A stretch of DNA of 6,988 bases. It comes from JBGPJM01 sp041485385 (GTDB lineage: Bacteria; Planctomycetota; Phycisphaerae; Phycisphaerales; UBA1924). Both the position numbers and the translations under genes were made by a program. Each line of letters begins with the position of its first letter. The first letter of the stretch is position 1. Shown here piece by piece: positions 1-4,634 of this stretch. The stretch covers positions 1 through 6,988 of the forward strand of contig JBGPJM010000244.1 of assembly GCA_041485385.1 (NCBI GenBank), given 5' to 3'. The notes under the pieces were generated by a model. The model did no database searches and had not been told where the DNA came from. It worked only from the letters and a program-made list of their open reading frames with translations.

Positions 1-143
1 AAGACCATGGCCAGGTCAGGGGCGGCGCCGTCGAGGGCCTGGGCGCACTGCTGGCAGACCTGCTCGGTGGCGTGGATCGGGTGGAGGTGGCCGGAGAGGC
101 CGCCGGCGAACTCCAGGACGCCGATGGAGCGCGTGTCCTTCAT
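1..143 (-). CDS. Probable FIST N-terminal domain protein, 3' part outside the window
   Basis: The minus strand reads from an ATG at 143 to the left edge without a stop, giving 47 complete codons that begin MKDTRSIGVLEFAGGLSGHL. Residues 23-47 form an amphipathic helix followed by a strand ending APDLAMVF. Such a helix-then-PDLxxVF pattern is typical of the start of FIST domains, which are sensory modules thought to bind small ligands and are found alone or next to signalling domains. Codons look natural, with G or C at almost every third position. The start lacks a strong Shine-Dalgarno sequence, but a TACAGT box lies only 6 nt upstream, so the transcript may be leaderless. The gene is divergent from the SPFH gene. 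With only 47 residues visible the family call is tentative; that the region is coding is more secure. Confidence 0.5.
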   Translation of the reverse strand, partial: MKDTRSIGVLEFAGGLSGHLHPIHATEQVCQQCAQALDGAAPDLAMV

Positions 144-149
144 CGCGCC

Positions 150-155
150 ACTGTA
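150..155 (-). promoter_or_regulatory. Possible -10 box (TACAGT) for the leftward gene
   Basis: TACAGT on the minus strand matches 4 of 6 bases of the TATAAT consensus and ends 6 nt before the ATG at 143, which would place the transcription start at or next to the start codon. I see no good -35 box 16-18 nt upstream. The same hexamer sits just upstream of the tRNA-Pro gene. Confidence 0.25.
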
Positions 156-192
156 GGGGACGACCGGACGGAATGGCGAGGCAGCTTGCCAG

Positions 193-198
193 TACAAT
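193..198 (+). promoter_or_regulatory. Possible -10 box (TACAAT) for the SPFH operon
   Basis: TACAAT matches 5 of 6 bases of the TATAAT consensus and stands out in a GC-rich spacer between two divergent genes. It would give a leader of about 70 nt before the ATG at 278. No convincing -35 box is seen at the expected spacing (around 170-175), so this rests on the -10 match and the position alone. Confidence 0.28.
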
Positions 199-277
199 GG
201 CCGACGGCGCGAAACCTCCTGCGCCGGTCGCCGAAATAGTGATCGCAAGGCGGGTGGACGCGAAGGAGTCGAGCATC

Positions 278-1405
278 ATGGGCATCTGGGACAAGCTCCG
301 CGGCGAACTGATCGACATCGTGCAGTGGCTGGACGACACGCACGACACGGTGGTGTACCGGTTCGAGCGGATGAACAACGAGATCAAGTACGGGGCGAAG
401 CTGGTGGTGCGCGAGGGGCAGGCGGCGGTGTTCATCAACGAGGGGCAGCTGGCGGACGTCTTCGGGCCGGGGACGCACACGCTGCAGACGGCCAACCTGC
501 CGATCCTGGCGACGCTGAAGGGCTGGAAGTACGGGTTCGAGAGCCCGTTCAAGGCGGAGGTGTACTTCGTCTCGACGCGGCAGTACACGGACCAGAAGTG
601 GGGGACGATGAACCCGGTGATGCTGCGGGACGCGGAGTTCGGGCCGGTCCGGATCCGGGCGTTCGGCACGTACACCATGCGGGTGAAGGACCCGGGGACG
701 TTCATCAGGCAGATCGTGGGGACGCAGGGGCGGTTCACGACCGAGGACATCACGGCCCAGCTCCGCAACACGATCGTGTCGCGGTTCACGGACATCCTGG
801 GGGAGAGCAAGATCCCGATCCTGGACCTGGCGGCGAACTACGACGAGCTAGGGAAGTTCATGTCGGAGCGGATGAAGCCGGACTTCGAGGCGATGGGGGT
901 GGAGCTGCCGAAGCTGCTGGTGGAGAACATCTCGCTGCCGCCGGAGGTTGAGCAGGCGCTGGACAAGCGGAGCAGCATGGGCGTGATCGGGGACCTCTCG
1001 AGGTACACGCAGTTCCAGGCGGCGGAGGCGATGAAGGCGGCGGCGGAGAACCCCGGCGGGACCGCGGCCGGGGGCATGGGCATGGGGATGGGGTTCGCGA
1101 TGGCCAACCAGATGGGGCAGGCGTTCGCGGGCGGCGGGGCGGGGACGGCGACGCCGCCGCCAATCCCGGGGTCGGCGCAGTTCTTTGTCGCGGTCGACGG
1201 GAAGCAGGCGGGGCCGTTCGACGTGCGGCAACTGACGGAGCAGGCCAAGAACGGGACGCTGACGCGGCAGGCGATGGTGTGGAAGCAGGGGATGGCGGGG
1301 TGGGCCGCGGCGGGGTCGCTGAACGAGCTGGGCGGGGTGTTCGCGACTGTTCCCCCCCCACTGCCCCCGCTTCCCCCGCAGCCTCCGCAACCGCCGCAGG
1401 GCTGA
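278..1405 (+). CDS. SPFH/stomatin-like protein with C-terminal GYF_2 domain (YdjI type)
   Basis: The product has 375 residues. Residues 1-20 (MGIWDKLRGELIDIVQWLDD) are the usual opening of YdjI-type SPFH proteins. The SPFH core spans about 30-235, with recognisable stretches LVVREGQAAVFINEG (42-56), FGPGTHTL (62-69) and the late segment ISLPPEVEQALDKR (218-231). A Gly/Met-rich linker (258-290) leads to a GYF_2 (DUF4339) domain at 302-356, with GPFDVRQL and VWKQGMAGW. A polyproline tail (359-373) ends the protein. Many relatives carry a zinc ribbon at the C-terminus instead of GYF_2. There is no signal peptide or transmembrane helix, so it is probably cytoplasmic and recruited to the membrane. 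The start at 278 is preferred over the in-frame ATG at 173 because AAGGAG (263-268) precedes it with a 9-nt gap and family similarity begins there. It is the first gene of a pair, with a 26-bp gap before the zinc-ribbon gene. In B. subtilis YdjI works with PspA in envelope stress; that role here is inferred. Confidence 0.92.
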   Translation: MGIWDKLRGELIDIVQWLDDTHDTVVYRFERMNNEIKYGAKLVVREGQAAVFINEGQLADVFGPGTHTLQTANLPILATLKGWKYGFESPFKAEVYFVSTRQYTDQKWGTMNPVMLRDAEFGPVRIRAFGTYTMRVKDPGTFIRQIVGTQGRFTTEDITAQLRNTIVSRFTDILGESKIPILDLAANYDELGKFMSERMKPDFEAMGVELPKLLVENISLPPEVEQALDKRSSMGVIGDLSRYTQFQAAEAMKAAAENPGGTAAGGMGMGMGFAMANQMGQAFAGGGAGTATPPPIPGSAQFFVAVDGKQAGPFDVRQLTEQAKNGTLTRQAMVWKQGMAGWAAAGSLNELGGVFATVPPPLPPLPPQPPQPPQG

Positions 1406-1431
1406 GCGCGGGATGATGCGCCCACCACGCC

Positions 1432-2586
1432 ATGAGCACGCCGATCAAGCCTGAGTCCGAGGTGCCATCAACCGATGGTGCGGTCGCGCCGGCGGAGAGC
1501 GGCGGGGCGCGTTTTCCCTGCCGCCAGTGCGGGGCGAAGCTGGAGTATGAGCCGGGGACGACGGCGCTGAAGTGCCCGTATTGCGGAGCGGAGAACGAGA
1601 TCGCGAAGGCGGCGGCGACGGTGGAGGAGCTGGACTTCGCGGCGGAGCTGAAGGAGCTGGAGGCGGGGGCGGGGACGCAGGAGACGCTGACGGTCAAGTG
1701 CCAAGCGTGCGCGGCGGAAGTGACGGCGCCGCCGGATGTGACGGCGTTCTCGTGCCCGTTCTGCGGGACGAACATCGTGGCGACGGCCAGATCGAGCAAG
1801 GCGATCAAGCCGCGGTCGCTGCTGCCGTTCTCGGTGAAGCGGGAGAAGGCGCAGGAGCTGTTCCGGGGGTGGGTGAGGAAGCTGTGGTTCGCGCCGAGCG
1901 CGGTGAAGAAGCTGGCGGCGATCGACCAGAAGCTGGCGGGGCTGTACATGCCGGCGTGGACGTACGACTGCCGCACGCGCGCGGCGTACACGGGGCAGCG
2001 GGGCGACTACTACTGGGTGACCGAGACGTACACGGCGATGGTGAACGGGAAGCCGCAGGTGCGGACGCGGCAGGTGCGGAAGATCCGGTGGTCATCGGCG
2101 AGCGGGGTGGTGGCGAACACGTTCGACGACCTCCTGGTGCTGGCGAGCCGCTCGCTGCCGGAGAAACTGGCGACGAGCCTGGCGCCATGGGACCTGGAGG
2201 ACCTGGTGCCGTACCAGGACGACTACCTGAGCGGGTTCACCGCCGAGAGCTACCAAGTGGGGCTGGCGGACGGGTTCGAGGCGGCGAAGGGGCTGATGGA
2301 CCCGGTGATCCGGAGCACGGTGTGCCGGGATATCGGCGGGGACGAGCAGCGGATCGCCTCGCTGGCGGTGCAGTACGGGAGCATCACGTTCAAGCACCTG
2401 CTGCTGCCGGTGTGGGTGAGCGCGTACCGGTTCAAGGAGCGGGTGTACCGGTTCCTGGTCAATGCGCGGACGGGAGAGGTGCAGGGGGACCGGCCGTACA
2501 GCTGGGTGAAGATCACGCTGGCGGTGCTGGGCGGGTTGGCGCTGGCGGGGGTGATTGTGATGATTGTGGCGGCGGCGAATCGGTGA
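1432..2586 (+). CDS. Membrane-anchored protein with two zinc ribbons (YdjG-like partner of the SPFH protein)
   Basis: The product has 384 residues. Two CxxC...CxxC zinc ribbons lie in the N-terminal third: C30/C33 with C48/C51, and C90/C93 with C108/C111, separated by a Glu/Ala-rich helix (about 61-82). A globular region follows, from about 125 to 350, with conserved-looking stretches such as LPFSVKREKAQELFRGWVRK (131-150) and LLLPVWVSAYRFKERVYRFL (323-342). Residues 361-381 form one hydrophobic helix just before the C-terminus, making this a tail-anchored protein whose bulk should face the cytoplasm. Homologues are sometimes labelled 'primosomal protein N'/superfamily II helicase', but there are no Walker or helicase motifs here, so that name is misleading. 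It lies 26 bp after the SPFH gene and is probably co-transcribed. No good Shine-Dalgarno sequence precedes the ATG; upstream ATGs at 1413 and 1416 are out of frame. The membrane partner role is inferred from YdjG. Confidence 0.86.
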   Translation: MSTPIKPESEVPSTDGAVAPAESGGARFPCRQCGAKLEYEPGTTALKCPYCGAENEIAKAAATVEELDFAAELKELEAGAGTQETLTVKCQACAAEVTAPPDVTAFSCPFCGTNIVATARSSKAIKPRSLLPFSVKREKAQELFRGWVRKLWFAPSAVKKLAAIDQKLAGLYMPAWTYDCRTRAAYTGQRGDYYWVTETYTAMVNGKPQVRTRQVRKIRWSSASGVVANTFDDLLVLASRSLPEKLATSLAPWDLEDLVPYQDDYLSGFTAESYQVGLADGFEAAKGLMDPVIRSTVCRDIGGDEQRIASLAVQYGSITFKHLLLPVWVSAYRFKERVYRFLVNARTGEVQGDRPYSWVKITLAVLGGLALAGVIVMIVAAANR

Positions 2587-2601
2587 TGCCCGGAAGACCG
2601 T

Positions 2602-2639
2602 CCACAGAGAGCACGGAGGGGAGCACAGAGACACAGACG
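2602..2639. repeat. CACAGAG-type intergenic repeat tract between convergent genes
   Basis: This is a run of near-repeats of CACAGA/CACGGA separated by short purine stretches. The plus strand is almost all A, G and C. The first part (2602-2618) matches 4494-4509 upstream of the tRNA with a single inserted G. It fills most of the 82-bp gap between the stop of the zinc-ribbon gene and the stop of the BtpA gene. Flanking CCGTC (2598-2602) and GACGG (2636-2640) could pair, but only across a 33-nt loop, so I do not call it a terminator. Confidence 0.55.
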
Positions 2640-2668
2640 GGCGAAGAGGGATCTGGATGTGGAGGTGC

Positions 2669-3499
2669 TTAGGTGCGGGCTTTGCGGGCGGCGGCGATGA
2701 GCTGGCGGCAGCGGTCTGGGTCGGGGGGATTGGACCAGAGGCCGCCTTGCTTGAACCAGGAGCCGACGATGAGGGCATCGGCGTGCTGGAAGAGCGCGGC
2801 GATGGTGTCGGGGGTGACGCCGGAGCCGGCGAGGACGGGGAGCTTGGTGGCCGCGCGGGCCGCGGCCACATCGTCGATGCGGGCGGGCTTGGCGGTGGCG
2901 GGGCCGGTGATGATGACGCCATCTGCCCCGAAGAACTCGGCGGCCTCGACGGTCTGGGCGAGGGAGACATCGGCGGTGAGGGCGTGGGAGGCGTGCTTTT
3001 TCTTGATGTCGGCGAAGATTCGGATGTGCTCAGCGCCGATCTGCCTGCGGTAGCGGAGGAGGGGGCCGGCCTCGGCGCGGTCGAGGAGGCCCTCATCGGC
3101 GACGTGGGCGAAGACGAAGTTCTCACATCGAATGAAGGTCCCCCCCACTGCCAAGGCGACGGCGATGGCTTCGCGGTTGCCGCCGGAGAGGATCTGCACG
3201 CCGAGGGGGAGCTTCGGGGCGGCCTGGCGGACGGCGAGGCCGACGCGGGTCATGATCGCGACGGTCTCGGGGCCGTGCCCCCCCTCCCCCCCCTCCCCCC
3301 CCTCCCGGGCGTGCACGTACGGCCGGTCGTGCATGTTCTCGATCATCAGGGCGTCGAAGCCAGCCTGGGCGAGCAGCGCGGCCTCGGAGGCGGCCTGGGC
3401 GACGATCTCGTCGGCGCGCAGGTGCGAGTGGGGCGAGCCCGGGAGGGCCTGGACGTGGATCATGCCGATGAGGGACTTGGAGGCGGAGGGCCAGTGCAT
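2669..3499 (-). CDS. btpA: BtpA/SgcQ family TIM-barrel protein
   Basis: The product has 276 residues, the usual length for the BtpA/SgcQ family. Family hallmarks are the opening LIGMIHVQALPGSP (10-23), DALMIENMHDRPY (49-61), GVQILSGGNREAIAVALAVGG (100-120), FIRCENFVFAHVADEGLL (122-139), IFADIKKKHA (161-170), GADGVIITGP (191-200) and PVLAGSGVTPDTI (221-233). The last is the phosphate-binding-like end of a TIM barrel. In cyanobacteria BtpA is needed for stable photosystem I; SgcQ belongs to an E. coli sugar-related cluster. In non-photosynthetic bacteria the reaction is not established, so the symbol marks family only. Residues 66-74 are an insertion of three Glu-Gly-Gly units encoded by a perfect 9-bp tandem repeat. 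The ATG at 3499 has only a weak, distant GGAG upstream. It lies 67 bp downstream of the methyltransferase gene on the same strand, so the two may be co-transcribed, though no functional link is evident. Confidence 0.92.
   Translation of the reverse strand: MHWPSASKSLIGMIHVQALPGSPHSHLRADEIVAQAASEAALLAQAGFDALMIENMHDRPYVHAREGGEGGEGGHGPETVAIMTRVGLAVRQAAPKLPLGVQILSGGNREAIAVALAVGGTFIRCENFVFAHVADEGLLDRAEAGPLLRYRRQIGAEHIRIFADIKKKHASHALTADVSLAQTVEAAEFFGADGVIITGPATAKPARIDDVAAARAATKLPVLAGSGVTPDTIAALFQHADALIVGSWFKQGGLWSNPPDPDRCRQLIAAARKART
3278..3304 (-). repeat. In-frame 9-bp tandem repeat, (GAGGGGGGG)x3, inside the BtpA gene
   Basis: On the minus strand three perfect 9-bp units, each GAG GGG GGG, encode Glu-Gly-Gly three times (BtpA residues 66-74). 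The run joins a further GGG on its 5' side (3306-3308), giving four G-tracts separated by single A bases. The unit length keeps the frame, as expected for a replication-slippage repeat in a tolerated loop. Confidence 0.9.
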
Positions 3500-3566
3500 G
3501 AGGGCCTGACGGTACGCTCCGGGGGCATCGGGTGCAACCCGTTCCGCGAAGGCAGGCGAGTCGAAC

Positions 3567-4226
3567 TCAGAGAAGGCCGGGGATGAGCGCCCAGGAGTTG
3601 CGCTGGTAGCTCTCGTAGGCCTCGCCGAAGTGCTGGCGCAGGTGCGGCTCCTCGAGGCGGATTTTTCGCCAATAGGCGGCCACGCCGATGACCAGGGCCA
3701 GCAGCGCGTGCAGCTCGCCGGAGACCATGGCGGTGCCCAGGAGCATGCCCAGGATCGCGGTGTACATGGGGTGACGCAGGATGCGGTAGGGGCCGGAGCG
3801 CACCAGCTGATGGTCGGAGGTGGTCATGATCGCCCCGCTCCAGTACCGACCCAGGTGCCGGCGTGACCAGATGTAGAGGAGGGCGAAGGCGATCTGCGCG
3901 CCGAGGCCGGCCGGGGCGATCCAGGGCGAATCGGGCAGCCAGCGGTGGTTCAGCGGCCAGAACCCGGGCAGGAGCCCGAGCAGGAGGGCCGCCAGGAGCA
4001 GGGTCTGATGCACCGAGCGAGAGCGGGCCGATTCGCGGGATCCGCTGGATTCGACGTTGCCGGGAGTTGGCGGCTGGGGGGCGGCCCGCTTGATCCGCAC
4101 GCTGATCCACGGCTGCCTGGCGGGTTTCGCGCCGGTGCTGGGGGCCGCCTTGACGGGCGAAGAACTCCAGTAGACAACGAAGGCGATCCAGATTCCGGCG
4201 GTTGCCCAGAGGAGCCAGAAGTGCAC
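3567..4226 (-). CDS. Integral-membrane methyltransferase, isoprenylcysteine/phospholipid (ICMT/PEMT-like) family
   Basis: The product has 219 residues and several hydrophobic helices: about 3-21, 74-90, 104-121, 155-169 and 172-186. The family signature is clear: LVRSGPYRILRHPMYTAILG (141-160), holding the GPYR...RHPxY motif, then RLEEPHLRQHFGEAYESYQR (190-209), holding the EE and FGxxYxxY motifs. In Ste14/ICMT-type enzymes these residues bind S-adenosylmethionine at the membrane face. The bacterial substrate cannot be read from sequence: isoprenylcysteine, phosphatidylethanolamine and other lipids are all possible. Between helices 1 and 2 lies a polar loop of about 50 residues (22-73), rich in Ser, Pro and Arg, unusual in a family with short loops. 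The start codon is GTG at 4226, supported by GGAG at 4233-4236 with a 6-nt spacer. It lies downstream of tRNA-Pro and upstream of the BtpA gene, all on the same strand. Confidence 0.85.
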   Translation of the reverse strand: MHFWLLWATAGIWIAFVVYWSSSPVKAAPSTGAKPARQPWISVRIKRAAPQPPTPGNVESSGSRESARSRSVHQTLLLAALLLGLLPGFWPLNHRWLPDSPWIAPAGLGAQIAFALLYIWSRRHLGRYWSGAIMTTSDHQLVRSGPYRILRHPMYTAILGMLLGTAMVSGELHALLALVIGVAAYWRKIRLEEPHLRQHFGEAYESYQRNSWALIPGLL

Positions 4227-4339
4227 CGAAGACTCCGTCGCGTGGGGGACAGTTGCGCGCGAGCTCGCGGATCACCGTTTGCTGGGGAAGGCGCTGATTC
4301 AGTTTCGCCGCGACGGGGCTGCTGGTGCAGGGCGTCCGG

Positions 4340-4358
4340 GCCGGTCGCGTGGACCGGC
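4340..4358 (-). terminator. Possible hairpin terminator downstream of tRNA-Pro
   Basis: Perfect 7-bp arms, GCCGGTC and GACCGGC, enclose a 5-nt loop, with the hairpin starting 26 nt past the tRNA 3' end and well before the methyltransferase start. No T-tract follows on the minus strand, so it would be a non-canonical terminator or an end-protecting structure. In DNA this rich in GC, 7-bp arms can arise by chance. Confidence 0.25.
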
Positions 4359-4384
4359 TTGGTCGGCCTTCTGCTCCAGAGGAA

Positions 4385-4458
4385 TCAGGGTGAGAGGATT
4401 TGAACCTCCGGCCTTCTGGACCCAAACCAGACGCTCTACCAAGCTGAGCTACACCCTG
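4385..4458 (-). tRNA. tRNA-Pro, anticodon UGG
   Basis: The minus strand folds into a complete 74-nt cloverleaf. The acceptor stem CAGGGTG/CACCCTG has 7 perfect pairs with an A discriminator; the D stem is GCTC/GAGC around AGCTTGGTA; the anticodon stem TCTGG/CCAGA holds loop TTTGGGT, placing TGG at positions 34-36; the variable loop has 5 nt; the T stem GGAGG/CCTCT has one G-T pair around TTCAAAT. C1-G72 with A73 are known identity features of bacterial tRNA-Pro. The 3' CCA is not encoded (TTCC follows A73), so it must be added after transcription. The anticodon UGG reads CCA and, with wobble, other proline codons. Confidence 0.97.
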
Positions 4459-4467
4459 GGTGAGGAA

Positions 4468-4496
4468 ACTGTAGACGGAGGGGGGGCGTTTCACCA
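4468..4496 (-). promoter_or_regulatory. Possible tRNA-Pro promoter
   Basis: TACAGT (4468-4473, minus strand) lies 9 nt before the tRNA 5' end, which suits a transcript starting 1-3 nt upstream of the mature tRNA. A weak -35 candidate, TGGTGA (4491-4496), sits 17 nt upstream and overlaps the CACAGAG-type repeat. The -35 matches only 3 of 6 consensus bases. Confidence 0.3.
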
Positions 4497-4509
4497 CAGA
4501 GACACGGAG
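4494..4509. repeat. Second copy of the CACAGAG-type intergenic repeat
   Basis: CCACAGAGACACGGAG differs from the copy at 2602-2618 by one missing G. It lies 36 bp upstream of the tRNA-Pro 5' end, in a non-coding spacer, like the first copy. Its short length makes it a fragment rather than a full element. Confidence 0.5.
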
Positions 4510-4550
4510 CGATGCCGAGCGGGCGGGGCCTTCAGCGATCGGGCGCTGGA

Positions 4551-4576
4551 CCGTGGCAGTCAGAGCACTGCCACGG
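4551..4576. repeat. Perfect inverted repeat with 10-bp arms, 6-nt loop
   Basis: CCGTGGCAGT (4551-4560) and ACTGCCACGG (4567-4576) are exact reverse complements around the loop CAGAGC. The hairpin begins 58 nt after the stop of the large minus-strand gene, so it may end that transcript, but no T-tract follows on either strand. It could also be a dispersed palindromic element. The rest of the 4459-4634 spacer holds only the CACAGAG-type repeat and the tRNA promoter candidate; I see no gene in it. Confidence 0.6.
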
Positions 4577-4634
4577 CACCCGGCACCCGGGACTACTGCC
4601 CGCGCACCGGTGCTGGCTCGCGGTTTTGCATTTT

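Noticed and set aside
173..277. N-terminal extension of the SPFH protein from the in-frame ATG at 173
   Set aside because: The extra 35 residues do not resemble the family, and the ATG at 278 has a good ribosome-binding site and the typical MGIWDKL start.
858..1991. Long open minus-strand frame of 377 codons
   Set aside because: It lies across two well-supported plus-strand genes and is rich in Ser, Pro and Ala, as expected from antisense frames of GC-rich genes.
353..2454. Shared 12-mer GTGTACCGGTTC at 353 and 2443
   Set aside because: Both copies lie inside coding sequence and encode the common run Val-Tyr-Arg-Phe with the same preferred codons; a coincidence of codon use.
3527..3539. Small hairpin CGGGT-GCA-ACCCG between the methyltransferase and BtpA genes
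   Set aside because: A 5-bp stem without a T-tract is too weak to call as a terminator in this base composition.
2564..3586. Long plus-strand open frame of 340 codons, Gly/Asp/Glu-rich
   Set aside because: It is antisense to the BtpA gene, which has clear family motifs, and its composition is typical of shadow frames.
4258..4269. Perfect 12-bp palindrome CGCGAGCTCGCG upstream of the methyltransferase start
   Set aside because: A palindrome of this length is expected about once or more by chance in a GC-rich 7-kb window, and nothing else marks it as an operator.
3460..4497. Long open frame on the minus strand (345 codons) containing VAQLGRASGLGPEG
   Set aside because: That peptide is the well-known artefact of translating a tRNA gene; the frame crosses tRNA-Pro, the methyltransferase gene and the start of the BtpA gene in a different frame.
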